Assembly: GCA_016650245.1 (NCBI GenBank)
Contig: JAENWD010000062.1
Coordinates: forward strand, 1 to 44,995
Direction of reading: 5' to 3'
DNA: 44,995 nt
Source: Vicinamibacteria bacterium
GTDB taxonomy: Bacteria > Acidobacteriota > Vicinamibacteria > Vicinamibacterales > JAENWD01
Shown: positions 8,868 to 16,352 of the stretch, in pieces
Layout of the letters: every line of letters begins with the position of its first letter
Numbering within the stretch: position 1 is the stretch's first letter
Program-made: the position numbers and the translations under genes
Notes under the pieces: generated by a model
Seen by the model: the letters and a program-made list of their open reading frames with translations, nothing else
Database searches by the model: none
Told to the model about the DNA's origin: nothing

Positions 8868-9853
8868 CGCCAGACGAGCGCCTGAAAGGCGTGCACGGCG
8901 CGCTCGAGCATTGCCTCGGTCCAGGGCGCGTGGCGACCAATCGTCCGCTTGCGTCGCTCACGACGTTCAACGTGGGCGGCCCGGCGGACCTGTTCTTCGA
9001 GCCGCGGTCGTCTGACGAGCTCGTCACCGCTCTTGGTCTGGCGCACGCGCATGGTGTCGGAGTGACGATGCTTGGCGGCGGCTCCAACGTCCTGGTGGCG
9101 GATGCCGGAATCCGGGGACTGGTCCTGCGTCCGCGCGGGGGACACGTCGAGCGCGAAGGCGAGACGCGGGTGCGGGCCGACGCTGCGGTGACGATCAACG
9201 GGCTGGTGCGCTGGCTGATCAGCCACGGGCTGGCCGGACTCGAGGCGTGGGCTGGGACTCCAGGTACGGTCGGCGGCGGCGTCTACGGCAACGCGCACTG
9301 GGCCGGGCGCCTGCTCTCGGACGTGGTTGCCGGTGCGCGATTGGCTAGTGTCGACGGAAGCGTGAGCGACGTGGCCCCGCAGGCGATGGGGTTTGGGTAC
9401 GATCGGAGCCGGCTGCAGCGGACCCGGGAGGTCTTGTTGTCGGCGCTGTTTGTGGTCGCGCCTGGCGACCCGGCGCGATTGCGCGAAACGGCGCGTGCGT
9501 CGCTGGCCTATCGTAAGCGTACGCAGCCGTTGGCCTCGCCCAGCGCAGGCTGTATCTTTCAGAACCCTGCCGCCGATGTCGCCCTGCCACCGGGAGTGCC
9601 CGCGTCGGCCGGCGCGTTAATCGACAGAGCAGGACTCAAAGGCGCCGCCATCGGCGGGGCGATCGTCTCACCCACGCACGCCAACTTCATCGTGAACGCG
9701 GGGACGGCGACGGCCGCGGACATCCGCGCGCTGGTGGAACATTGCCGGCGGGCCGTGGTCCAGACCAGTGCCGTCAGGCTGACCGAAGAGATCGTGTATC
9801 TCGGGGACTTCGGTCCCGAGGCTGGAGGAGAGGGTGTCGACGCTACTGATTGA
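8864..9853 (+). CDS. murB: UDP-N-acetylmuramate dehydrogenase (UDP-N-acetylenolpyruvoylglucosamine reductase)
   Basis: FAD- and NADPH-dependent reduction of enolpyruvyl-UDP-GlcNAc to UDP-MurNAc, the second committed step of murein synthesis. The 329-residue protein has TTFNVGGPADLFFEP (33-47), the FAD-binding GGGSNVLVADAG (71-82), GTPGTVGGGVYGNA (131-144), GFGYDRSRLQ and HANFIVN. The usual proton-donor motif G-S-x-F-x-N-P reads GCIFQNP here (Cys230), with Cys instead of Ser. The start at ATG 8864 is set by the ATGA overlap with pxpC, and TTFNVGG falls at the expected distance. It overlaps murA by 20 bp, so the two steps are probably translationally coupled. Confidence 0.95.
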   Translation: MTPDERLKGVHGALEHCLGPGRVATNRPLASLTTFNVGGPADLFFEPRSSDELVTALGLAHAHGVGVTMLGGGSNVLVADAGIRGLVLRPRGGHVEREGETRVRADAAVTINGLVRWLISHGLAGLEAWAGTPGTVGGGVYGNAHWAGRLLSDVVAGARLASVDGSVSDVAPQAMGFGYDRSRLQRTREVLLSALFVVAPGDPARLRETARASLAYRKRTQPLASPSAGCIFQNPAADVALPPGVPASAGALIDRAGLKGAAIGGAIVSPTHANFIVNAGTATAADIRALVEHCRRAVVQTSAVRLTEEIVYLGDFGPEAGGEGVDATD

Positions 9854-11090
9854 GGGCGGCCAGCGGCTCAGCGGGCGGGTTCACGTCGAGGGCAACAAGA
9901 ACTCCGCGTTGCCGCTCCTTGCGGCGTGCCTGCTGACCCAGGACGAGTGCGTGCTTCACAACGTGCCTCGCATCGGCGACGTCGAGGTGATGGCGCGCCT
10001 GCTGCTGGATCTGGGCGCCGAGGTCGACGGGATCGGCACGACGACCCTTCGGGTTCGCTGCCCTGAGATCCTGAAGGACGAGCCCGACCCGACGCTGGTT
10101 GGGCGTCTACGCGGCTCGGTGCTGCTGCTGGGTCCGCTGCTGGCGCGGCGCGGGCGCGTGCGGCTGGCCGCACCCGGCGGCGACTTTCCGGTGCGACGCA
10201 CGATCGACACGCACCTGGCCGCACTCAAGGGAATGGGCGCACGCCTCGCCGATGGGCCCGGGCATGCCCTCGATGCCCCAGATGGGCTCACGGGTGTCTC
10301 GATCTTCCTGGATGAAGCGTCGGTGACCGGCACCGAGACGGCTCTGCTCGCTGCGGCCTGCGCCACGGGACGCTCCGAGATCCGCCATGCGGCCACCGAG
10401 CCGCACGTCGCCGAGCTCTGCCGGTTCCTGGAATCGATGGGCGCCGGGATCACCGGGGCCGGCACGTCGACGATTCAAGTCGAGGGCGTCGCCCGTCGGC
10501 ACGGCACCACGCATACGCTCTGGGGCGACTACATCGACGCGGGAAGCTGGGCGGTCATCGGCGCGATCACCGGAGGCACCGTCGAGGTGACCGGCGCGCG
10601 TGCCCAGGACGTCGAGGTGTGCGCGGCGGTGCTTCGCCGGCTTGGCGTGCAGATCACATTCGAGGACGGCCTTCTTCAGGTCGAGCCGTCACAGTTGGTC
10701 GGCGCCGGCCGGATCACGACAGGGCTGTGGCCCAGCTTTCCCAGCGATCTGGTGAGTCTGGTCACGGTGCTAGCGACACAGGCGCAGGGCAGCACGCTCG
10801 TGCACGATTGGATGTACGAGTTGCGTTTATTTGCGCTCGACCAGATGAGTGGCATGCACGCCGATCTGTTTCTCTGCGATCCTCACCGCATCATTGTCAG
10901 CGGCCCGTGCCGCCTGCGCGGGCGCTCGCTCGACAGCCGGGACCTGCGATCGGGGATGTCGCTGATCGCGGCCGCGCTCACGGCCGACGGCGAAAGCCGC
11001 GTGAGCCCGCTCGAGACGGTCGAGCGGGGCTACAGCCGGCTCGTGGAGCGACTGCAGTCGCTGGGTGCGAGGGTGACGAAGCTGACGTAG
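9834..11090 (+). CDS. murA: UDP-N-acetylglucosamine 1-carboxyvinyltransferase MurA (Cys-to-Asp active site)
   Basis: Transfers enolpyruvate from PEP to UDP-GlcNAc, the first committed murein step. The 418 residues follow the EPSP-synthase-like fold: GNKNSALPLL near the N-terminus supplies the conserved Lys-Asn pair, GDVEVMARLL follows, LRGSVLLLGPLLARRG precedes the active-site loop, then FPSDL (conserved Asp) and ERGYSRLVERL at the end. The loop that carries Cys115 in E. coli reads APGGDFPVRRTID, with Asp117 (codon 10182-10184) at the Cys position and the conserved Arg retained. Asp at this site is known in mycobacterial and chlamydial MurA and gives intrinsic fosfomycin resistance. GTG start at 9834 lies inside murB. 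It is the last gene of the operon and converges with the secretin gene after 11 bp. Confidence 0.93.
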   Translation: MSTLLIEGGQRLSGRVHVEGNKNSALPLLAACLLTQDECVLHNVPRIGDVEVMARLLLDLGAEVDGIGTTTLRVRCPEILKDEPDPTLVGRLRGSVLLLGPLLARRGRVRLAAPGGDFPVRRTIDTHLAALKGMGARLADGPGHALDAPDGLTGVSIFLDEASVTGTETALLAAACATGRSEIRHAATEPHVAELCRFLESMGAGITGAGTSTIQVEGVARRHGTTHTLWGDYIDAGSWAVIGAITGGTVEVTGARAQDVEVCAAVLRRLGVQITFEDGLLQVEPSQLVGAGRITTGLWPSFPSDLVSLVTVLATQAQGSTLVHDWMYELRLFALDQMSGMHADLFLCDPHRIIVSGPCRLRGRSLDSRDLRSGMSLIAAALTADGESRVSPLETVERGYSRLVERLQSLGARVTKLT

Positions 11091-11101
11091 CCGTCCTGTC
11101 C

Positions 11102-12943
11102 CTACTGCGGCGGAGGCTGAGGCCGCGGCGGCGGGGTCGGATCTGGCGGCGTGATCGGCACCGCCGGACGCTGCCCCGGGAGCAGGGGCGTCGGCGCGGT
11201 CTCGTCCGGGCCCACGGGCGCCAGGGCCGGAGCGGTGGGGATCTCGGTCGTCGGGCTGCCGCCGCTTTCGCGCCCAAGGCGGAAGGGCCGCAGATCGGAT
11301 TCGGTGAGGTCAAGCACCCGCACGATGTGTGGTGTCAGCGTGAGGATGATGTCGGTCTCTTGCGTCTCGCGCTTGGTGCGGCCGAACAGCCGCCCAATCA
11401 CCGGCAGGTCGCTCAGACCCGCCACTCCATCGAGCACACGGCGCTCGTCGTCGCGGATCAAGCCCGCCAGCATGTTGGTCTCGCCGTCCTTGAGCCGGAT
11501 CACGGTGTTGATGTACCGGTTGCCGAAGGTCGGCAAGCCGCCGAATCCCTCACCCGACACGTTACTGACCTCGACCTTCAACGCCAGCGAGACGTCGTCG
11601 TTGTGGTGGACGCGCGGCGTGATGTCGATGTTGACACCGATGTTCTCGTAGTTGAACGAGGTGACCGGCTGCTGGGGCACGCCGCCGGTCGCAATCGGCG
11701 AAAACACGGTCACCGGCACGGGCACGCGCTCGCCGAACTTTGCCTGCGCGGGAATGCCCTCGGCCGTGCGCAACTGAGGACTGGCCAGTGCACGCGTGTT
11801 CGTGTCGGACCTCAACAGACGGTAGTACAGCGCCGGCACACCCGTCAGGAACACGTCGGCCGACGTGAGCCGCCGCAGGCTATCGAGTGTCAGGCCGTCC
11901 CGGTTCACATCGGCGGCGCCGCTGATGCCTGGGGACCCTGGCGAGGCCAGTTGCAACCCGAACTCCCGTAACCGCCTCCGATCGACCTCGAGCAGCTCGA
12001 CGTCGATCACGACTTCCGGACGGGCTTTGTCGATGGCCGCGATGATTCGTCCGGCTGCAGCGAGCCGCTCGGGCGTGTCCTTGATGGTGATGGCGTTGGT
12101 GCTCGGCACGCCTGCGAGCCTGCGCAGGTCCACGACGATGCGCAGCAGGTCGATGGTGTCCTTGAGTTCGGCGTTGCTCAGGTAGAACGTGCGGACGACC
12201 TCGTCTTCGTACTCGCGCCGTTTGGCTGGCGTGTCGGGCACGATGGTGATCGTGCGCGGTGCGGTGACCTTGTAGAAGTTTCGCGTGCTCGAGGTCACCG
12301 ACATCAGCGCGGCTTCAAACTCCGCGTCGCGCAGCTCGACGGTGATCGGCGCATCGCGGAACGCCGGGTCGAAGACCACGTTGACGTTGGCCAGCCGCGT
12401 GATGGTCGTCAACACGTCGCGCACCCCGGCATCGCGAAAGACCATCGCCGAGGCGGGCAGCTTGACGTCGCGCGGCAGTTCGAGCCCGGCCGGCTGCATG
12501 TCGCGCGAGCGCTCGACCAGCGCTTCCAGCCGCGTCTTGCCGTCAATTGGCACGGCCAGCCTGTTGCGAAGCCCCACTCGCGTTCGACGCAACTCGGTGT
12601 CGATCTCGCCGCTGGTCGGATTGAGTTCCGAGGCCAGCTGCATCTCGACCAGCGCCTCTTCGAACTTGCCCGTGGCGTACAAACGGCGGCCCCGGCCGAA
12701 ATGCAGTTCGGCGGCGCGCAGCTTCGCCCGCTCCAACGCCAGTCGGGCGTCGAGGTTGTCGGGGTCTTCCTTGAGGGCCCTGGTGTACTCCACGACGGCG
12801 CGGTCGTAGTCGTCGACGCGCTCGGCGGCGCGTCCGTTGCGCAGGGCGCTGCTGGTGGCGCATCCGGCCGCAAGCGCCGCGGCGACGATCAGCCACGCCA
12901 TCGAGCGCGCGACGCGCCTGGCGACAGCGTCAGCGGCCCGCAT
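11102..12943 (-). CDS. Secretin-family lipoprotein with N-terminal TPR region (GspD/PilQ-like)
   Basis: A 613-residue outer-membrane secretin-like protein. Order of parts: signal peptide with lipobox AALAAGC (Cys28); TPR-like helices (about 40-115, DDYDRAVVEYTRALKEDPDN and KFEEALVEMQLASELNP); an STN/N0-like segment (about 165-240, VFRDAGVRDVLTTI); an N1-like segment (about 250-305, TFYLSNAELKDTIDLL); then the secretin domain (about 380-545) ending in NMLAGLIRDDERR and LPVIGRLFGRTKRETQETDI. The last 50 or so residues are Pro-rich. Such TPR-secretins are typically linked to type II secretion-like or pilus systems; which substrate is moved cannot be read here. Having its own lipid anchor suggests it may reach the outer membrane without a separate pilotin. 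The start overlaps lolA by 14 bp. Confidence 0.88.
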   Translation of the reverse strand: MRAADAVARRVARSMAWLIVAAALAAGCATSSALRNGRAAERVDDYDRAVVEYTRALKEDPDNLDARLALERAKLRAAELHFGRGRRLYATGKFEEALVEMQLASELNPTSGEIDTELRRTRVGLRNRLAVPIDGKTRLEALVERSRDMQPAGLELPRDVKLPASAMVFRDAGVRDVLTTITRLANVNVVFDPAFRDAPITVELRDAEFEAALMSVTSSTRNFYKVTAPRTITIVPDTPAKRREYEDEVVRTFYLSNAELKDTIDLLRIVVDLRRLAGVPSTNAITIKDTPERLAAAGRIIAAIDKARPEVVIDVELLEVDRRRLREFGLQLASPGSPGISGAADVNRDGLTLDSLRRLTSADVFLTGVPALYYRLLRSDTNTRALASPQLRTAEGIPAQAKFGERVPVPVTVFSPIATGGVPQQPVTSFNYENIGVNIDITPRVHHNDDVSLALKVEVSNVSGEGFGGLPTFGNRYINTVIRLKDGETNMLAGLIRDDERRVLDGVAGLSDLPVIGRLFGRTKRETQETDIILTLTPHIVRVLDLTESDLRPFRLGRESGGSPTTEIPTAPALAPVGPDETAPTPLLPGQRPAVPITPPDPTPPPRPQPPPQ

Positions 12944-13622
12944 CGGTAATCACATCGACGCCGCGGGGAATCGTAAAGACAAACTCGCGATCCGGCACCC
13001 CGGTATTCTCGCGAAGATTGGTGAAGGCGAAGGTCGACGTGCCGCCCTGGCGGTCGGTCGTCACGAGCATCCGCCACTGGAGGCTTTCTCGATCGACGAC
13101 CAACACGAGCGTCTCGTACTCCCGCTCGGGTTTGATCGGGGTGAGCGTGATGGCCGCCGAACCAACGGGCGCACCGGCCGGCGCTGCGGGCGCGGCCGTG
13201 AAGTCACGCGTCAGGTGGCCCTTCCCGGCCAAAAACATCGCAGGCGTCGACGCGTCGTCGCCCGTAGGGACGGTGGCGACGTAGACCTGCTTGTCGGCTG
13301 GCACGTAGGAGTAGAGTTTCACGCCGTCCGAGACGAACACCTTGTGCTCTGGACTGGTGTACGTCCAACGCATGCGCCCAGGTTTCCGGATTGCCATCTG
13401 TCCGCGTTCGACCGTCTTCTTGCGCAAGACGCCGCCTTCGTAGGTGTGCGTGAAGTCTGCCCGGAAGTCGCGGATGCGCTCGTAGTGCTGCTGAATGGCT
13501 GCCGCCAGGGCCTGCGCCTCGTCGGCGTCGGCCTCGGAGGTGGGGCTGGCGCCGACGCCGACCGCCAGCGCGACCAGCAGCACGCCGACCAGACTGGACC
13601 ATCCCCTCCACACTGCGGTCAT
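12930..13622 (-). CDS. lolA: Outer-membrane lipoprotein carrier protein LolA
   Basis: Periplasmic chaperone that ferries lipoproteins from the inner-membrane Lol complex to the outer membrane. The 230-residue precursor has a signal peptide (hydrophobic core about 10-24, ending VGVGAS). The LolA strand pattern is clear: IRDFRADFTHTYEGGVLRK, ERGQMAIRKPGRMRWTYTSPEHKVFVSDG, KLYSYVPADKQVYV, then PEREYETLVLVVDRESLQ and a C-terminal GVPDREFVFTIPRGVDVI. It lies 36 bp after the DUF2723 gene and overlaps the secretin lipoprotein gene by 14 bp; linking a lipoprotein carrier with a lipid-anchored secretin makes functional sense (inference). Confidence 0.9.
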   Translation of the reverse strand: MTAVWRGWSSLVGVLLVALAVGVGASPTSEADADEAQALAAAIQQHYERIRDFRADFTHTYEGGVLRKKTVERGQMAIRKPGRMRWTYTSPEHKVFVSDGVKLYSYVPADKQVYVATVPTGDDASTPAMFLAGKGHLTRDFTAAPAAPAGAPVGSAAITLTPIKPEREYETLVLVVDRESLQWRMLVTTDRQGGTSTFAFTNLRENTGVPDREFVFTIPRGVDVITDAGR

Positions 13623-13658
13623 ATCGAATCGAAACCTCGTAAGCCTAGCATAGCCCCC

Positions 13659-15617
13659 TCAGGGCCCTCGGCGGGCTGGCGCCAGCCGGGTCAAGACGCG
13701 TGGGAGGGGCGCAAGCAGGCCCGAGGCGTAGGCCACACTGCGTGTCTCTCCATCCGGGCCCAACAGCACCAGTGACACCCCGCGCTCGAGTGTGAGCGCG
13801 TGCCGGCGGTTGGCGACGACGTGGCCGAAGCCGGCGCGGCGCATCGTGTCGGCCGGCAGCCACGACTCCATCCGCACGTCCAGGTGCACGCCGGCCACGC
13901 GGAGGGCAGCCCGGAAGGGCTGGTTCTCCCGGCGATCCAGCACGGGCGCTTCGCCGAGTCGACCGGCTAGTACTTGATAGGACGGTCCCACCGCCAGCAT
14001 GGCCGCTCCGGAAGTGAGTTGCTGCGAGGCCTCGGCCAGTTCCTGCGCGTCAAAGGGCAGGTCGCCGTAGGGCGCCAGCAACGCGAGCACGTAGATGGTG
14101 TCGGCGGGCAGGGCGCCAAGGCGTGCTGCCAGCGGCCGGGCGTCGACGCGGGGGTCCGGTCCGAAGGTAAAGAGCCCGCCGTAGGAGGCCTCGGCGATTC
14201 GGCGGCTCTGGGGCGTCATCACCACGTCGCGTCCGGCGGCCAGGTTGTCGCGGACCAGGAACGGCAACGTCAGCACGCGATCGGTGACGCGTGCGACGTT
14301 GAGGTCAGGCCGCACGTGCCTGGCGTAGTAGTCGAGCCCGTTTTCGAGTTGCCAGTTGATGTCGGCCAGCAGCAGTGCGTTGGCGCCAACGCCGCGCGTG
14401 AGATCGTCGAGCCAGCTGATGGGTCGTGTGTCGTCGTGGCGATCGACGGCAGGCCATGTGTCCCAGACCCGCCCGGCGGGCACGGCAAACAGCGCCACCG
14501 TCAAGACGACAGACGCCGCGCCGCGGGCTGACGCGGGCAGAGACGCCGGAAGTCGCCAAACCGCCGACGCGCCGAGGGCCGCCGCCAGGATCACGATCTG
14601 ATGCGACGGCAGGAAGAACACGTGCACGTCGCCGACGTTGTACGTGTAGGCGAACACGAAGGCGGTGCCGTACGCCAGCAGCAGCACGGCCAGCATCTGC
14701 CACCGGCGCCACAGGGAGGCCAGGCCGACCAGAGCCAGGGCGACGCCCGGCAGGCCGATTTGCTGCTGCAGATCGAAGGCGTACAGCCCGGCGCGGCGCT
14801 TCAGTGCCGTCTCGTGCACGCCCAGCACCATCGTCGAGCGCCAATCGGACTTGGTGACGTCGAACCAGAACGTGCGCACTCCGTCGGCCAGCGACGGCGT
14901 GGGGTCAGCGACCTGCCAGAGATACGCGGCATTCCACAAGTACTGCGACGCCCCGAGTGCCGCGCACGCGACGGCCAGGCTCACGCCTCTGCCTGAGGTC
15001 GCCTGCGAAAGCCCCCCGGGCGTGAGGACGATGAGCGCCGTCAGGGCCGGCGCCAGCAACACCATCATCAAGTGGTTGCCGAACCCCAGCGCGTAGAGGC
15101 CCAAGAGCAGCGCCAGGCGGGGGAGTGACGGGCGCCGGTGCCACCACATCCCAGCGGCCAGGACGAGCGCGGTCAGCAGCAGGTGCAACGTGTACACCTC
15201 GCCGATGATGGCCTGCGACCAGAACGTGTAGGAGGCGCCGAGCAGCAGGCCTGCCCAGGCGCCAGCCAGCACCGATCCGGTGAGCGCAGACGCCACCCAG
15301 ACGAGCGCGCCGCAGGCGGCTCCGCCGGCCAGGGCCGAGGTGAGGTTCAGGCTGTGGGCAGGGTCGCCGCCAGCGACGGCAAAGACCGTGTTGGCGAAGG
15401 CGTAGTAGAGCGGATAGGCCTGTCGAGGTGTGAGACGCCAGTCGCCGACAGCCGCCTGAAAGGCCGCGGTATCGCCGAAGTCGAGTCCCGGCAGCAACGT
15501 GCCGTGATAGCAGGCGAACGTGAGCGCGGTGACAACCGCGCAGGCGGCCAGGCGCTGGCCACGGGCCGGCGCGGCGGGCAGTAAGGATGGGTCTGGCACG
15601 CGGATGGCGCGTGCCAT
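13659..15617 (-). CDS. DUF2723-type polytopic membrane protein (glycosyltransferase-like)
   Basis: A 652-residue integral membrane protein with about ten hydrophobic segments between residues 25 and 375 and a soluble C-terminal part. The N-terminal block LPGLDFGDTAAFQAAVGDW, followed by YPLYYAFANTVF, SYTFWSQAIIGEVYTLHLLL and GFGNHLMM, matches the DUF2723 family, which resembles GT-C protein O-mannosyltransferase-like enzymes. The Asp of the LDFGDT loop is the probable catalytic/lipid-sugar contact by analogy with GT-C proteins. No substrate can be assigned. The C-terminal half contains repeated alanine-rich helices and may be periplasmic. Its start codon lies within nested inverted repeats (see 15611-15650). 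lolA follows 36 bp downstream. Confidence 0.8.
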   Translation of the reverse strand: MARAIRVPDPSLLPAAPARGQRLAACAVVTALTFACYHGTLLPGLDFGDTAAFQAAVGDWRLTPRQAYPLYYAFANTVFAVAGGDPAHSLNLTSALAGGAACGALVWVASALTGSVLAGAWAGLLLGASYTFWSQAIIGEVYTLHLLLTALVLAAGMWWHRRPSLPRLALLLGLYALGFGNHLMMVLLAPALTALIVLTPGGLSQATSGRGVSLAVACAALGASQYLWNAAYLWQVADPTPSLADGVRTFWFDVTKSDWRSTMVLGVHETALKRRAGLYAFDLQQQIGLPGVALALVGLASLWRRWQMLAVLLLAYGTAFVFAYTYNVGDVHVFFLPSHQIVILAAALGASAVWRLPASLPASARGAASVVLTVALFAVPAGRVWDTWPAVDRHDDTRPISWLDDLTRGVGANALLLADINWQLENGLDYYARHVRPDLNVARVTDRVLTLPFLVRDNLAAGRDVVMTPQSRRIAEASYGGLFTFGPDPRVDARPLAARLGALPADTIYVLALLAPYGDLPFDAQELAEASQQLTSGAAMLAVGPSYQVLAGRLGEAPVLDRRENQPFRAALRVAGVHLDVRMESWLPADTMRRAGFGHVVANRRHALTLERGVSLVLLGPDGETRSVAYASGLLAPLPRVLTRLAPARRGP

Positions 15618-15650
15618 CTGGCACGCTCGGCATTGTCGGCATGCCGAGCG
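15611..15650. repeat. Nested inverted repeats over the start of the DUF2723 gene
   Basis: A perfect 10-bp inverted repeat (CGCTCGGCAT at 15624-15633, ATGCCGAGCG at 15641-15650, 7-nt spacer) abuts a second one (GTGCCA 15611-15616 and TGGCAC 15619-15624) that contains the start codon at 15615-15617 of the minus-strand gene. The two share base 15624. An operator or a translation-limiting hairpin are both possible. Confidence 0.6.
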
Positions 15651-15672
15651 AGGGGTGTCAAGACCGACAGCG

Positions 15673-15686
15673 GGCTATCGGCTATG
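15673..15686 (-). repeat. Heptanucleotide tandem repeat (GGCTATC/GGCTATG, 2 copies)
   Basis: Two tandem 7-mers at the end of the small minus-strand gene. On that gene's sense strand the unit contains TAG, and the gene's actual stop codon (15677-15675) is inside the repeat. Confidence 0.55.
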
Positions 15687-15881
15687 CGCGTGCGTCGCCA
15701 GATGCCGTGGGTTGCTGGTCACGGGCACCGGCAGGCGAAGGTCGACCTGCGCGTCTGCGCGCAGTTCCCAACCCATGGACCGCTTACCGCAGTGGTTGCA
15801 GGACAGGAAGATCGCCCCCGGCTCGCAGCGAACCTGGAAGTCGTGGCGCCCAGAGAGATAGCAGCTGATCAAGTTCCACAT
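15675..15881 (-). CDS. Small conserved-looking CxxC protein of unknown function
   Basis: A 68-residue product starting MWNLISCYLSGRHDF. Its core, VRCEPGAIFLSCNHCGKRS followed by MGWEL, has a CxxC knuckle with neighbouring aromatic and Gly residues that resembles half of a zinc ribbon; an extra Cys lies at residues 7 and 19. Its C-terminal third is basic and ends inside a heptad repeat that supplies the TAG stop. A TATTAA that could be a -10 lies at 15917-15912. I do not recognise a named family. The structured motif and the position alone between tRNA-Ala and the DUF2723 gene favour a real gene, but coding status is not certain. Confidence 0.55.
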   Translation of the reverse strand: MWNLISCYLSGRHDFQVRCEPGAIFLSCNHCGKRSMGWELRADAQVDLRLPVPVTSNPRHLATHAHSR

Positions 15882-16182
15882 GGTCGAACCCGCTTCGTCG
15901 TTGGCGTGTCGTTAATAGAACCCTCCACGCGATGGCCGCGGCCTGAGGAATGCCGGGCACTCGCATGAACTCTTGCTGTCGCCCTGTGCATGTGGCGTGC
16001 CAGCGTGAGCGGCCGCACGTGAGGGTGAGAGAGGTGGAGCAGTGGCGTGAAGAATGACGCCAACGCCCCGCCCCGCGAGGGCATGTACCTGCCGCGCATG
16101 ACCGCCTGGACCGTCGGAGTCTTGGCGCGGGATCACAGATTCGTCAGCAGAGGTCTGCCGTGGTAGGCCCGCGAGTGAAGGA
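15882..16182. other. Intergenic stretch without recognised gene
   Basis: About 300 bp between the small CxxC gene and tRNA-Ala. Several open frames cross it but none shows a family motif or start context. A TTAATA (TATTAA on the minus strand) at 15912-15917 could be the -10 of the small gene. Otherwise I see nothing in it. Confidence 0.5.
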
Positions 16183-16258
16183 TGGTGGACGGCGGGGGGA
16201 TCGAACCCCCGACCTCTGCATTGCGAACGCAGCGCTCTCCCAGCTGAGCTAGCCGCCC
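16183..16258 (-). tRNA. tRNA-Ala (anticodon CGC)
   Basis: The minus strand folds into a full cloverleaf. The acceptor arm GGGCGGC pairs with GCCGTCC (16258-16252 with 16193-16187, one G-U pair). The D-loop region is TAGCTCAGCTGGGAGAGC. The anticodon arm CTGCG-TTCGCAA-TGCAG gives anticodon CGC, which reads GCG. The T arm is CGGGGGTTCGATCCCCCCG. Discriminator A and an encoded CCA (16185-16183) follow. Confidence 0.97.
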
Positions 16259-16324
16259 GGACCCTCAAGGATACCACGCGTTTAGCGACACCGGCAACGG
16301 CCCAGGTGGCGCCAAATGGCGAGG

Positions 16325-16330
16325 TATACT
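16325..16330 (+). promoter_or_regulatory. Possible -10 element for pfkA
   Basis: TATACT (5 of 6 matches to TATAAT) lies 22 nt before the preferred pfkA ATG. No convincing -35 is present 16-18 bp upstream. Confidence 0.4.
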
Positions 16331-16352
16331 CGTGTCCCCTCAGTGGTCTTGC

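Noticed and set aside
10619-11971. A 450-codon plus-strand open frame over murA and the secretin gene
   Set aside because: It runs out of frame through murA and antisense through the secretin; no motif.
16133-16182. Terminator after tRNA-Ala (GCAGAGGTCTGC-like stem)
   Set aside because: The stem is about 5 bp and no T tract follows on the minus strand.
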